Source: Paracoccaceae bacterium (GTDB taxonomy: Bacteria; Pseudomonadota; Alphaproteobacteria; Rhodobacterales; Rhodobacteraceae). From it: 64,000 nucleotides of DNA. Of this stretch, positions 8,772 through 18,253 are shown piece after piece. The notes beneath the pieces are model-generated. The model was not told the origin of the DNA, ran no database searches, and saw only the letters and a list, made by a program, of their open reading frames with translations. The translations under genes and the position numbers were made by a program. Every line of letters begins with the position of its first letter. Position 1 is the stretch's first letter. Location of the stretch: positions 372,001 through 436,000 of the forward strand of contig JAIOYF010000001.1 in NCBI GenBank assembly GCA_021741245.1, written 5' to 3'.

Positions 8772-9707
8772 TCAGCCGTTCAGCATCATCTGATAGCTGG
8801 CTGGCACATAGCGGAAGCCGCTGTCCTTTGCCTCGACAAACCCCATGCCGGGGAAGGGCATGTGATACCCGATGAAAGGCACACGGTCGGCGGCCAACAT
8901 GCCAAAAACGGATTTGCGGCTTGCGGCGGCGGCGGCCTTGTCCATGTCAAAGCGCACTTCCCATTCGGGATAGGCCAGTGACCAGACATAGTGGTTGGCC
9001 GTGTCTGCCGTGATCGCCAGCATCTTGCCGTCACTTTCCAGCATATAGACCATGTGGCCCGGCGTGTGGCCCGCAGCCATTTTCGCCGTGATGCCTGAGG
9101 CGACGCTGCCACCATCGTCAAGGAAGGTAAGCTTGTCATTCACAGGCTTTACGCTTTTGTCGAAGCCTTCGTTGCCCGCCGCAGACCAATGGTTATGCTC
9201 GACAGCGCCCGTCACATAGCGGGCATTGGCAAAGGTCGGGGTGCCGCCTTCGGTCATCATGCCGCCGATGTGGTCGCCGTGCATATGGGTCAAGACAACG
9301 ACATCAACCTGATCCGGGCTGATACCCGCCGCTGTCAGGGCCACCCCGGTGCCTGCCGCACTCAGGCCCGTGTCAAACAACACAAGTTCAGTCCCGGTAT
9401 TGACCAGCGTCGGGGTAAAGAAGAATTGCGCAACATCGGTTGGGATGAATGCCGCGTCTGCGGCGGCGTTGAATTCCTCTGGCGTGGCGTTCAGGCCAAA
9501 GATTTCATTGGGCTTTTCGACAGGGCGCGTTCCTGCCAGCAGGGTTGTCACCTCAAACCCGCCCAACTTGAAGCGGTTGAAGACGGGGCTTGCGGATCCC
9601 TGCATTTCGACGGCCGCGAAAGCGGCGCGTGGCATCAGGGCTGGGGCAAGGGGCAGGGCGGCCGCTGCAAACAGGGCAGAGCGGCGGGTCATCGTCGCGG
9701 GTTTCAT
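8772..9707 (-). CDS. Tat-exported MBL-fold metallo-hydrolase
   Basis: The 311-residue protein starts with a twin-arginine-like leader (MTRRSALFAAAALPLAPAL), so it is probably folded before export to the periplasm. The metallo-beta-lactamase zinc motif HMHGDH is at 141-146. A second-metal His is in AGHTPGH and an Asp in ITADTANH. ATG at 9707 follows GGAGG; the longer frame to 9794 has no site. The fold hydrolyses lactones, esters or phosphodiesters, and the substrate cannot be told. It lies downstream of the zincin gene on the same strand and has its own strong terminator. Confidence 0.85.
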   Translation of the reverse strand: MKPATMTRRSALFAAAALPLAPALMPRAAFAAVEMQGSASPVFNRFKLGGFEVTTLLAGTRPVEKPNEIFGLNATPEEFNAAADAAFIPTDVAQFFFTPTLVNTGTELVLFDTGLSAAGTGVALTAAGISPDQVDVVVLTHMHGDHIGGMMTEGGTPTFANARYVTGAVEHNHWSAAGNEGFDKSVKPVNDKLTFLDDGGSVASGITAKMAAGHTPGHMVYMLESDGKMLAITADTANHYVWSLAYPEWEVRFDMDKAAAAASRKSVFGMLAADRVPFIGYHMPFPGMGFVEAKDSGFRYVPASYQMMLNG

Positions 9708-9812
9708 GGTCGTCCTCCGATTGGGTTCACATCCGAAAGGATAGGGGTTTCGGTTTGCGAGGCCACTCACAGACTCGTCATCGACGTGCAACAATGCACA
9801 AATGCTGTGCGG

Positions 9813-10223
9813 CTATTCCCACCACGGGTCAATTCTGGCGATGTCCTCATCGCTCCAGCCAAAATGATGCGCCAGTTCATGCACCAAGACATGGGTCACC
9901 AATTCCTGCAGGGACACCGTGCCGCGTTCAGCCCATTCATCTAATATTGGGCGGCGAAACAGCCAGATCACATCGGGATGAAAGGACGGGTCCATAACGG
10001 ATTTATCGGTCAGCGGGACCCCCTCATAAAGCCCCGTCAAGGCAAAGGGATCTTGCATGCCCATCGCTTCAAGCATGTCTTGTGGCGCGAAATCCTCGAT
10101 CCGCAATACGATCTGGCTTGCCGCCGCGCGATAGGGCAAGGGCAACGATACGACCGCCTCATGCGCCATCTGCTCGATCAGCGAAAGGTCTGGTGCGATT
10201 GCGGTGGAGGGGATCTGGGTCAT
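9813..10223 (-). CDS. Zincin-like metallopeptidase family protein
   Basis: The small protein (136 residues) has an HExxH zinc motif, His115-Glu116-Leu-Ala-His119, in the context VTHVLVHELAHHFGWSDEDI. This matches the Zincin_1 (possible metallopeptidase) family, common in alphaproteobacteria and of unknown substrate. There is no signal peptide, so it is cytosolic. It is transcribed towards the Tat-exported hydrolase gene with about 105 bases between them. Start at ATG 10223. Confidence 0.85.
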   Translation of the reverse strand: MTQIPSTAIAPDLSLIEQMAHEAVVSLPLPYRAAASQIVLRIEDFAPQDMLEAMGMQDPFALTGLYEGVPLTDKSVMDPSFHPDVIWLFRRPILDEWAERGTVSLQELVTHVLVHELAHHFGWSDEDIARIDPWWE

Positions 10224-10705
10224 GCTATGACTATAGGGTCGCCCCCGCGCGAACGCAAAGGCCGGGTTGGCAGGCTGGCCACTTACAGTCCTTGGGCGGA
10301 CGCAGGCGGAATTTGTTCGGCTGAGGCGATGTCAGATCGAACGGCAATCCCTTGCGGGCTTGATCGCTCGGCATGAAGCCAGAGCGCCACAGCAGAAATG
10401 CCGCGTCCCACTATCCGCGGTTTCTAGTCCAGTGATGGAGATCGGGCGCAGGGCTTTCCCCAAGTAAGTTGGACGCCTACTTTCCGTCAAAACGCGCCAA
10501 AGCGATTTCTGGCCCGTCCTTGCCTGACCAATGGCCATTTTCTCAAGCGCTCAGCCCGCCCTTCCTTCCGGGTGTTTTTGGCAACCTGATCCCTGCCAGC
10601 CTTGATGATCTGGTCAGGGATCGGAAGATCGAACCGATCTGATCTTGGCAAACTGGACAATTCGCAGGCCATGTGACAGGGAAGAGCGGTCAAGGAGCCT
10701 GTCCC
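10224..10705. other. Intergenic region upstream of gltX
   Basis: About 480 bases lie between the divergent zincin and gltX genes. Short open frames occur on both strands, but none has a good start with a ribosome-binding site or resembles a family I know. A dyad GATCGG-N9-CCGATC (about 10618-10638) lies some 70 bases before the gltX start and could be a regulatory site or leader hairpin. No tRNA-like fold was found. Confidence 0.45.
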
Positions 10706-12037
10706 ATGTCCGCAAAAACCATCACCCGTTTCGCCCCGTCGCCCACCGGCTATATCCATGTCGGCAACCTGCGCACGGCATTGATGAACTATTTGATTGC
10801 CCGCAAGTCAGGGGGGCAGTTCATCTTGCGTCTGGATGACACGGATCAGGAGCGCTCAAAGCAAGAATACTCCGATGCCATCATGCGCGATCTGGAATGG
10901 CTGGGCCTGGATTGGGACCGGGTCGAGCGGCAGTCGCTGCGGATGGACCGCTATCGCGAGGCGGCTGAGGACCTGAAAGGGCGGGGCCGGTTCTATGAGG
11001 TGTTCGAGTCGCCGACCGAGTTGGATCTGAAGCGCAAGAAGCAACTGAACATGGGCAAGCCCCCGGTCTATGACCGTGCGGGGCTGAAACTGTCGTCCGA
11101 CGAGAAAGAAAAATTGCGCGCCGAAGGCCGTGATGGGTATTGGCGATTCTTGCTGGATCAAGAGCGCATCGAATGGACCGACGGCATCTTGGGGGCCATT
11201 TCGATTGATGCGGCCTCGGTCTCGGACCCGGTGCTGATCCGCGCGGATGGTCAGGTGCTGTATACATTTGCCTCCAGCGTTGATGACATTGACATGGGCG
11301 TCAGCTTTATCGTGCGCGGGGCGGATCACGTGACCAATACTGCCACCCAGATCCAGATCATGCAGGCCATGGGCGGCACGCCGCCCAGCTTTGCCCACCA
11401 TTCGCTGTTGACCGGGGCAAAGGGCGAGGAATTGTCAAAGCGCCTTGGCACGCTGTCGCTGCGCGATCTGCGCGCCCGTGGGGTGGAACCTGCGGCACTG
11501 CTGAGCCTGATGTCGCGGCTTGGCTCCTCTAGGCCGGTGGAATTGATTGGCTCGATGGAAGAGTTGATCGAGGGCTTTGATATCGGCACCTTTGGTGCGG
11601 CCCCAACAAAGTTTGACGCCGAAGATCTGTTCCCCCTGACCCGCGCCTATGTGCAGGGACGGTCTTTTGCCGACGTGGCTGCCCCTATTGCCGCGCTTGG
11701 CGTGCCCGCAGATCAGGCAGAGGCATTTTGGGATGTGGCCAAGGGCAACATCACGGTTATGGCCGATCTTGAGGGCTGGTGGACCCTGTTCCGCGATGGC
11801 GCAACGCCTGTGGTTGAAGAGGCTGACCGCGCCTTTGTGGCCGAGGCTTTCGCCCTTTTGCCTGCCCAGCCATGGACGAAGTCCACGTGGTCGGAGTGGA
11901 CCACTGCGGTGAAGGCCGCCACGGGACGCAAGGGCAAGGATTTGTTCCGCCCCCTGCGTCGCGCGCTGACAGGTCTGGATGCGGGGCCAGAGATGGCCGA
12001 TGTCATGCCGATGCTGCCGGGCGTGCCAAAGCTGTAA
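10706..12037 (+). CDS. gltX: Glutamyl-tRNA synthetase
   Basis: This class I synthetase charges tRNA-Glu (or tRNA-Gln in organisms that use the amidotransferase route). It has 443 residues. The HIGH signature appears as HVGN at 18-21 after FAPSPTGYI, and the KMSKS loop as LSKR at 243-246. ATG 10706 follows AAGGAG. Alphaproteobacteria commonly carry two GltX paralogues; the short length fits the smaller type, but I cannot assign its tRNA specificity. The gene appears monocistronic or joined with the MATE gene 66 bases downstream. Confidence 0.93.
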   Translation: MSAKTITRFAPSPTGYIHVGNLRTALMNYLIARKSGGQFILRLDDTDQERSKQEYSDAIMRDLEWLGLDWDRVERQSLRMDRYREAAEDLKGRGRFYEVFESPTELDLKRKKQLNMGKPPVYDRAGLKLSSDEKEKLRAEGRDGYWRFLLDQERIEWTDGILGAISIDAASVSDPVLIRADGQVLYTFASSVDDIDMGVSFIVRGADHVTNTATQIQIMQAMGGTPPSFAHHSLLTGAKGEELSKRLGTLSLRDLRARGVEPAALLSLMSRLGSSRPVELIGSMEELIEGFDIGTFGAAPTKFDAEDLFPLTRAYVQGRSFADVAAPIAALGVPADQAEAFWDVAKGNITVMADLEGWWTLFRDGATPVVEEADRAFVAEAFALLPAQPWTKSTWSEWTTAVKAATGRKGKDLFRPLRRALTGLDAGPEMADVMPMLPGVPKL

Positions 12038-12103
12038 ACGCCTGATCGGCTTTCTGCGCCTTACGGGATTGGCATCACGGGGTGATTGCCGGGGGAATTT
12101 CTG

Positions 12104-13477
12104 ATGACAGCCGGCAGTCCATCCAAGATCGCCTCTGGCAAGGCAAAATTCGTCGAGGGAAATCTGTTTCGCCATGTTGCGGTCATGGCGCTGACCTCGT
12201 CTGTCGGGCTGATGGCGATCTTTATCGTCGATCTGATCAATATCCTTTACATTTCATGGCTTGAAGATCCCGTCCTGACGGCAGCGGTTGGCTATGCGGG
12301 CGCGGTGTTGTTCTTCACCACCTCTTTCGGGATCGGCATATCGATTGCCGTTTCTGCACTCGTCGCGCGGGCTCTTGGCCGGGGCGATGCAGGTCTTGCG
12401 CGCCGTCAGGCCACGCATGGCATGGTTGCGGGCATGGCGGTGGGTCTTGGGTTCACCTTGCTGGTCTGGCTGCTGTTGGGGCCGATCGTTGGGCTGCTGG
12501 GGGCCGAAGGGGCCACGGCCGAGGCCTGCGTTCACTTTCTGCGCATTGTTCTTTTGGGCCAGCCGTTCTTGATGCTGGGGATGATCGGGGCGGCGATCTT
12601 GCGGGCCCATGGCGATGCGCGCCGGGCGATGATGGTCACCGTCTGGGGGGCGGTTGCCTTGGCGATAGCCGATCCACTTCTTATTTTCGGGGCTGACCTT
12701 GGGTTGACCGGGGCCGCCCTTGCTGGCGTGCTGTCGCGATTGGTCATAGCTGCGATGGCGATACTGCCGATCTTGCGCGATCATGGTGGCTTTGTTCCCG
12801 TGACATGGGGCGGTCTGCGGGAGGATGCCCGCGCCATGGCGGCCATCGCGGCCCCCGCCGTTCTGACCCAGCTTGCAACGCCCATCGGGCAGGCCTTTGT
12901 GACGCGCCTGATTGCGCCCTATGGCGAGGCTGCGGTGGCCGGTATGGCCATCACGGGCCGTCTGACCCCCGTCGCCCTTGGGGTGATCTTTGCGCTTTCC
13001 GGTGCCGTTGGCCCCATCATCGGGCAAAACGCCGGGGCCGGCCGGATGGACCGGGTGCGCCGCACCTTTTGGGACGCCTGCCTGTTCATGGGCATCGTCA
13101 TCGTCACGGCGACAGTGGTTTTATGGTTTGCGCGGGAGCCGCTGGCAGATCTTTTCCGGGCTGAAGGGATGACCCGCGATCTGGTGTTCCTGTTCTGCGG
13201 CCCCATTTGTCTTTTGTTCTTTTTCAATGGCTTGATCTTTGTCTCAAACGCGGCATGCAACAATTTGGGCAAGCCGTTTCAGTCAACACTTGTGAATTGG
13301 GGGCGCCACACCCTTGGCACGGTTCCCTTTGCCCTGTGGCTGGGCGGGATCTGGGGGGCCGAGGGTGTGCTGATCGGGCAGGCGGTCGGTGGGGTCGTGT
13401 TCGGTCTGCTTGCCGTTTGGCTGGCGCTGCGGGTCATGGCCGGTGTTGAACGGGCTGCTGCGCGGTCCAATCGCTAG
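12104..13477 (+). CDS. MATE-family multidrug/metabolite exporter
   Basis: The inner-membrane protein of 457 residues has about twelve hydrophobic helices in two halves of similar layout, as expected for MATE transporters. These export cationic drugs or metabolites in exchange for Na+ or H+. The first helix begins near residue 28 after a short cytosolic leader. ATG 12104 is seven bases after GGGGGA. No substrate is suggested by the context. It ends about 95 bases before the glycine riboswitch, so the two units are probably separate. Confidence 0.88.
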   Translation: MTAGSPSKIASGKAKFVEGNLFRHVAVMALTSSVGLMAIFIVDLINILYISWLEDPVLTAAVGYAGAVLFFTTSFGIGISIAVSALVARALGRGDAGLARRQATHGMVAGMAVGLGFTLLVWLLLGPIVGLLGAEGATAEACVHFLRIVLLGQPFLMLGMIGAAILRAHGDARRAMMVTVWGAVALAIADPLLIFGADLGLTGAALAGVLSRLVIAAMAILPILRDHGGFVPVTWGGLREDARAMAAIAAPAVLTQLATPIGQAFVTRLIAPYGEAAVAGMAITGRLTPVALGVIFALSGAVGPIIGQNAGAGRMDRVRRTFWDACLFMGIVIVTATVVLWFAREPLADLFRAEGMTRDLVFLFCGPICLLFFFNGLIFVSNAACNNLGKPFQSTLVNWGRHTLGTVPFALWLGGIWGAEGVLIGQAVGGVVFGLLAVWLALRVMAGVERAAARSNR

Positions 13478-13531
13478 GCCCAACGGGCCGGGGACCAAGC
13501 GTGCCGATATACCGTCGCATACGATTCCCCC

Positions 13532-13560
13532 TTGTCACGGATTGTCCCGGCGGGCTACAG
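13532..13560 (+). promoter_or_regulatory. Candidate promoter of the gcv operon
   Basis: TTGTCA (13532-13537) and CTACAG (13555-13560) are separated by 17 bases. Transcription would begin near 13567, just before the first riboswitch helix, which supports the assignment. Confidence 0.55.
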
Positions 13561-13571
13561 ATTTGGTGTCA

Positions 13572-13746
13572 GGTTCGGGAGAATCCGGGGTGCTTTTTGG
13601 GCGCGCCGGTGCCGAAGGAGCAACCGCCCCGGTAAACTCTCAGGCGCAAGGGACCGTTCTTGACTTTGGACTCTGGAGAGTGGCCATCACTGGCCCGCCG
13701 AAGGGATAACGATCTCAGGCGCCCTGATACAGGGCAAGGACAGAGG
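13572..13746 (+). promoter_or_regulatory. Tandem glycine riboswitch
   Basis: Two glycine aptamers lie in series. The first has the core GCCGAAGGAG (13611-13620), AACTCTCAGG (from 13635) and GGGACCG (13650-13656). After a linker of about 11 bases the second has GGACTCTGGAGAG (13668-13680), GCCGAAGGG (13697-13705), ATCTCAGG (13712-13719) and AAGGACAGAG (13736-13745). Two short hairpins follow (13757-13776 and 13784-13801), the second ending just before the gcvT ribosome-binding site, so the expression platform may act on transcription or on translation start. Glycine binding should turn on gcvT-gcvH-gcvP. Confidence 0.95.
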
Positions 13747-13819
13747 GGGCATCGAAGGACAGGGATTGGCCTGTCCGGATGATGCCGGGGCCCTTCCCGG
13801 CGCAATAAGGAGAGGCGGC

Positions 13820-14941
13820 TTGACCGACCTGTTGCGACTTGGTCTGCACGACCTGCATGTTTCCCTTGGTGGAAAGATGGTGCCCTTTGCGGGCTATGAG
13901 ATGCCGGTGCAATATCCTGCTGGCGTGATGAAAGAACATCTCCACACACGCGCGGCGGCGGGCCTGTTTGATGTCAGTCACATGGGGCAAGTGATCTTGC
14001 GCCCCAAGACCGATATGGCCACGCTTTGCGCGGGGTTTGAGGCGATGATGCCCGTTGATGTGGCAGGCCTTGCAGAGGGTCGGCAACGCTATGGCCTGTT
14101 CACCAATGAGCAGGGCGGCATCTTGGATGATCTGATGTTTGCCAACCGGGGGGACCATCTGTTTGTGGTGGTGAATGCGGCCTGCAAGGCCGCCGATATC
14201 GCCCATATGCAGGCACATCTGGCCGCCGTGGCCGAAGTTCTGCCTGTGACGGACCGTGCGCTTTTGGCCTTGCAAGGGCCGCAAGCGGAAGCGGCGCTTG
14301 CGAGTCTGGTGCCGCAGGTGATGGCGATGCGCTTTATGGATGTTGCGGTTGTCGACAGCGTCTTTGGGGCGCTTTGGATTTCACGGTCCGGCTACACTGG
14401 CGAAGATGGGTTCGAAATCTCGGTGCCCGATGGCGGGGCACATGGCTTGGCCGAGGCGCTGCTGGCGATGGCTGAGGTTGCCCCGATTGGCCTTGGCGCA
14501 CGCGACAGCCTGCGACTGGAAGCGGGCCTGTGCCTTTACGGTCATGACATTGATGAAGGCACGAGCCCGGTCGAGGCGGGCCTGACTTGGGCCATTCAAA
14601 AGACCCGCCGCGCGGGCGGCGCACGTATGGGGGGCTTTCCGGGTGTGGCGCGCATCTTGCGCGAACTCGCCGATGGGCCTGCCCGCCGTCGCGTTGGCCT
14701 GCGCCCTGATGGCCGCGCCCCGATGCGTGAGGGCACGGCACTTTTCTCCCCTGATGGCGCGCCTGCGGGCACTGTCACCTCGGGGGGCTTTGGCCCCTCT
14801 GTTGAGGCACCGATCGCCATGGGATATATTGACGCAAAACTTGCAGATAACGGCACAGCCCTGATGGGGGATGTGCGCGGCAAACACCTGCCGGTCACGG
14901 TCTGCGATCTTCCTTTCCACCCCACCTCTTACAAACGCTGA
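13820..14941 (+). CDS. gcvT: Aminomethyltransferase (glycine cleavage T protein)
   Basis: GcvT takes the aminomethyl group from lipoyl-GcvH, releases ammonia and transfers the one-carbon unit to tetrahydrofolate. The 373-residue protein shows LHVSLGGKMVPFAGYEMPVQ near the start, FDVSHMGQ, SGYTGEDGFE and the usual GARDSLRLEAG. The start is a TTG at 13820, six bases after AAGGAG, which gives the family-typical TDLLRLGLHDLH; the longer frame runs back into the riboswitch. It is the first gene of the operon, followed eight bases later by gcvH. Confidence 0.95.
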   Translation: MTDLLRLGLHDLHVSLGGKMVPFAGYEMPVQYPAGVMKEHLHTRAAAGLFDVSHMGQVILRPKTDMATLCAGFEAMMPVDVAGLAEGRQRYGLFTNEQGGILDDLMFANRGDHLFVVVNAACKAADIAHMQAHLAAVAEVLPVTDRALLALQGPQAEAALASLVPQVMAMRFMDVAVVDSVFGALWISRSGYTGEDGFEISVPDGGAHGLAEALLAMAEVAPIGLGARDSLRLEAGLCLYGHDIDEGTSPVEAGLTWAIQKTRRAGGARMGGFPGVARILRELADGPARRRVGLRPDGRAPMREGTALFSPDGAPAGTVTSGGFGPSVEAPIAMGYIDAKLADNGTALMGDVRGKHLPVTVCDLPFHPTSYKR

Positions 14942-14949
14942 GGCTGACG

Positions 14950-15309
14950 ATGAAGTATACCAAAGAACATGAATGGCTGAGGGTTGAAGGCGATCTTGTC
15001 GTCATCGGCATCACCGAACACGCAGCGACCCAATTGGGGGATGTGGTTTTTGTGGAACTGCCAGAAATTGAAACCATGGTGTCGACCGGGGATGAGATCG
15101 TCGTGATCGAAAGCGTCAAGGCAGCCTCGGATATTCTGGCACCTCTGGATGGCGAGATCGTTCAGGTCAACGCCAAGCTGGTCGATAATCCGGCCCTCGT
15201 GAATGAAGACCCGACCGGGGCCGGGTGGTTTTTCAAGATGGCGATCGACGATCTGGGCGCCCTTGACGACTATATGGACGAAGACGAATACGCCGATTTC
15301 ATCGGCTGA
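14950..15309 (+). CDS. gcvH: Glycine cleavage system H protein
   Basis: GcvH is the mobile carrier of the glycine cleavage complex. The 119-residue lipoyl-domain protein has the modified lysine Lys57 in VVIESVKAASD, and starts with the typical KYTKEHEWL. It shuttles aminomethyl and electrons between GcvP, GcvT and the L protein (Lpd, not in this window). It is followed by 97 bases rich in inverted repeats before gcvP, unlike the tight gcvT-gcvH junction. Confidence 0.96.
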   Translation: MKYTKEHEWLRVEGDLVVIGITEHAATQLGDVVFVELPEIETMVSTGDEIVVIESVKAASDILAPLDGEIVQVNAKLVDNPALVNEDPTGAGWFFKMAIDDLGALDDYMDEDEYADFIG

Positions 15310-15310
15310 G

Positions 15311-15375
15311 GCAAAAATCTTCCAAGATTTTTGCAAATTCCTTTGAAGGAATTTGGCGGGCACGTGCCGTGCCCG
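15311..15375. repeat. Cluster of three palindromes between gcvH and gcvP
   Basis: Three inverted repeats follow each other. The first (15311-15334) has 11-base arms, GCAAAAATCTT and its complement, around CC. The second (15334-15355) has ten-base arms, CAAATTCCTT and its complement, around TG, and shares one base with the first. The third (15357-15375) has eight-base arms, CGGGCACG and CGTGCCCG, around TGC. A short T-run follows at about 15384-15388. As RNA they would form three consecutive hairpins inside the gcv message. Partial terminator, processing site or repetitive extragenic element are all possible. Confidence 0.75.
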
Positions 15376-15406
15376 TCAGGGTCTTTTTGCAACCTGAAGG
15401 TAAGTC

Positions 15407-18247
15407 ATGTCCTATACGCCAGTTGCCTATAATCCCTATGATTTCGCCAACCGTCGCCACATTGGTCCGTCTCCGGCAGAGATGGTGGAAATGCTTGGGG
15501 TTGTGGGGGTCACCTCGTTGGATGAGTTGATCGATCAGACCGTGCCAAAGTCGATCCGTCAAAGCACGCCTTTGGCTTGGGCACCCTTGGCCGAGCATGA
15601 ATTGCTGGACCGGATGCGCGATGTTGCCAGCCGCAACACCGTGATGACCAGCCTGATCGGTCAGGGCTATTACGGCACTGTGACGCCGCCTGCCATTCAG
15701 CGCAACATTCTGGAAAACCCGGCATGGTATACCGCCTACACCCCTTATCAGCCCGAGATTGCCCAAGGGCGGCTTGAGGCATTGCTCAATTATCAGACGA
15801 TGGTTGCCGATCTGACGGGGCTGCCCGTTGCCAATGCCTCGCTGCTTGATGAGGCGACTGCGGCTGCCGAAGCGATGACGATGGCCGAGCGCAGTGCAAA
15901 ATCCAAGGCGCGCGGCTTTTTCGTGGATCGCAACTGCCATCCGCAAACCATCGGCGTCATCCGCACCCGCGCGCTGCCCCTTGGGATCGAGGTGATCGTG
16001 GATGATCCGGCCAAGATGCAGGCGGATCAGGTGTTCGGCGGGATTTTCCAATATCCCGGCACCTTTGGCCATGTCACCGACTATACGGCCGAGATTGAAA
16101 AGCTGCATGTCGCCAAAGCAATCGCCATTGTCGTGACCGACCTTTTGGCGCTGTGCATCCTCAAGGAACCGGGGGCCATGGGGGCCGATATTGCCGTAGG
16201 GTCCAGCCAGCGGTTTGGGGTGCCAATGGGATATGGGGGGCCGCATGCGGCCTTTATGTCGTGCCGCGATGATCTGAAACGGGCCATGCCGGGGCGTATT
16301 GTCGGCGTGTCGATCGACAGTCGTGGCAATCAGGCCTACCGGCTGTCCTTGCAAACGCGCGAGCAACATATCCGCCGGGAAAAAGCCACGTCGAATGTCT
16401 GCACGGCGCAGGCGTTGCTTGCGGTCATGGCCAGCATGTATGCGGTGTTCCACGGCCCCCTTGGCCTGCGCGCCATTGCCGAGCGGGTGCATTTCCTGAC
16501 CAACCGCCTTGCCCGTGCGCTGAAAGCGGCGGGGGCCAAGGTCAGCCCCAAGGCGTTCTTTGATACCATTACGGTCGAAGTCGGTGTGGGGCAGGCGGGC
16601 ATTTTGGCGGCGGCGCGGCATGAGGGGCTGAACTTTCGCAAGATCGGCACGGACCGCGTGGGCATCAGCCTTGATGAGACGACCGACGAGCGCACCCTTG
16701 TGCGCGTTTTGCGGGCCTTTGGAATCGACGGCGTGCCGCCGCACCGCGCTCAAATCGGCTTTCCCGAAGCCATGGTTCGCACCACGACCTATCTGACACA
16801 TCCGGTCTTTCACATGAACAGGGCAGAGTCCGAGATGATGCGCTATATGCGCCGCTTGTCGGACCGTGATCTGGCGCTGGACCGTGCCATGATCCCGCTG
16901 GGGTCATGCACGATGAAGCTGAACGCCGCCGCCGAGATGATGCCGATCACATGGCCGGAATTTGGCAGCCTGCACCCCTTTGCCCCGACCGATCAGGCCA
17001 AGGGCTATGCCGAGGCGATTGGCGATCTGTCGCAAAAGCTGTGCGAGATCACCGGCTATGACGCCATGTCGATGCAGCCCAATTCCGGTGCGCAGGGCGA
17101 ATATGCGGGATTGCTGACCATTCAGGCCTATCACAGGGCACGCGGCGACCATCACCGCACGATCTGCCTCATCCCAACCTCGGCGCATGGCACCAACCCG
17201 GCTTCGGCGCAGATGGCGGGGATGCAGGTTGTCGTGGTCAAATCTGCGCCCAATGGCGATGTGGATGTGGACGATTTCCGCGACAAGGCGGCAAAGGCGG
17301 GCGACAAGTTGGCCGCCTGCATGATCACCTACCCCAGCACGCATGGCGTGTTTGAAGAGACCGTTCGTGAGATTTGCCGCATCACCCATGATCACGGCGG
17401 CCAAGTTTACCTTGATGGCGCGAATATGAATGCGCTGGTGGGTCTGGTGAAACCGGGCGAGATCGGGTCGGACGTGAGCCACCTGAACCTGCACAAGACC
17501 TTTGCCATCCCGCATGGCGGTGGGGGTCCCGGCATGGGGCCGATTGGGGTCAAAGCGCATCTTGCCCCCTATCTTCCCGGTCACCCGCAAACCGGTGGGG
17601 ATGAAGGTCCGGTGTCGGCAGCCCCCTATGGATCGGCCTCGATCTTGCTGATCTCATGGGCCTATTGCCTGATGATGGGCGGCGAGGGGCTGACGCAGGC
17701 CACGCGCGTGGCGATCCTGAACGCCAACTATATCGCGGCGCGTCTGGCGGGCAGCTATCCGATCTTGTTCATGGGCAACAAGGGCCGGGTCGCGCATGAG
17801 TGCATTTTGGATACCCGCCCCTTTGCCGAGGTGGGGGTCACTGTGGATGACATCGCCAAGCGGTTGATCGACAACGGCTTTCATGCGCCCACGATGAGCT
17901 GGCCCGTGGCAGGCACACTGATGGTGGAACCGACTGAGTCGGAGACCAAGGCCGAGATCGACCGCTTTATCACCGCCCTTTTGGCCATCCGCGAAGAAAT
18001 CCGCGCGGTGGAGGCGGGCGAGATTTCGGCTGAGGACAGCCCCCTGCGCCATGCCCCCCATACGGTCAACGATCTGGTCGCCGAATGGGACCGGAAGTAC
18101 AGCCGCGAGGCGGCTTGTTTCCCGCCGGGGTCGTTCCGTGTCGACAAATACTGGCCGCCCATCGGCCGGGTAGATAACGTCTATGGCGACCGCAATCTGA
18201 TCTGCACCTGCCCGCCGCTTGAATCTTATGCCGAGGCTGCGGAGTAA
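15407..18247 (+). CDS. gcvP: Glycine dehydrogenase (decarboxylating), P protein
   Basis: This single-chain P protein (946 residues) is the PLP enzyme that decarboxylates glycine and loads the aminomethyl group on GcvH. The N-terminal and C-terminal halves are both present, as in the fused homodimeric form. The Schiff-base lysine is Lys697 in [16 protein letters not shown]. The conserved N-terminal [10 protein letters not shown] and the [12 protein letters not shown] block are also seen. ATG 15407 follows AAGG. It closes the gcv operon; the azlC start lies only six bases after its stop, so azlCD may be co-transcribed. Confidence 0.96.
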   Translation: MSYTPVAYNPYDFANRRHIGPSPAEMVEMLGVVGVTSLDELIDQTVPKSIRQSTPLAWAPLAEHELLDRMRDVASRNTVMTSLIGQGYYGTVTPPAIQRNILENPAWYTAYTPYQPEIAQGRLEALLNYQTMVADLTGLPVANASLLDEATAAAEAMTMAERSAKSKARGFFVDRNCHPQTIGVIRTRALPLGIEVIVDDPAKMQADQVFGGIFQYPGTFGHVTDYTAEIEKLHVAKAIAIVVTDLLALCILKEPGAMGADIAVGSSQRFGVPMGYGGPHAAFMSCRDDLKRAMPGRIVGVSIDSRGNQAYRLSLQTREQHIRREKATSNVCTAQALLAVMASMYAVFHGPLGLRAIAERVHFLTNRLARALKAAGAKVSPKAFFDTITVEVGVGQAGILAAARHEGLNFRKIGTDRVGISLDETTDERTLVRVLRAFGIDGVPPHRAQIGFPEAMVRTTTYLTHPVFHMNRAESEMMRYMRRLSDRDLALDRAMIPLGSCTMKLNAAAEMMPITWPEFGSLHPFAPTDQAKGYAEAIGDLSQKLCEITGYDAMSMQPNSGAQGEYAGLLTIQAYHRARGDHHRTICLIPTSAHGTNPASAQMAGMQVVVVKSAPNGDVDVDDFRDKAAKAGDKLAACMITYPSTHGVFEETVREICRITHDHGGQVYLDGANMNALVGLVKPGEIGSDVSHLNLHKTFAIPHGGGGPGMGPIGVKAHLAPYLPGHPQTGGDEGPVSAAPYGSASILLISWAYCLMMGGEGLTQATRVAILNANYIAARLAGSYPILFMGNKGRVAHECILDTRPFAEVGVTVDDIAKRLIDNGFHAPTMSWPVAGTLMVEPTESETKAEIDRFITALLAIREEIRAVEAGEISAEDSPLRHAPHTVNDLVAEWDRKYSREAACFPPGSFRVDKYWPPIGRVDNVYGDRNLICTCPPLESYAEAAE

Positions 18248-18253
18248 GCCCAA

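Noticed and set aside
10224-10705. tRNA or other structured RNA gene in the gap before gltX
   Set aside because: No T-loop/acceptor combination could be folded by hand. Only a short dyad is supported.
15299-16813. A 504-codon minus-strand open frame opposite gcvP
   Set aside because: Antisense to a highly conserved gene, with low-complexity His/Arg-rich translation.
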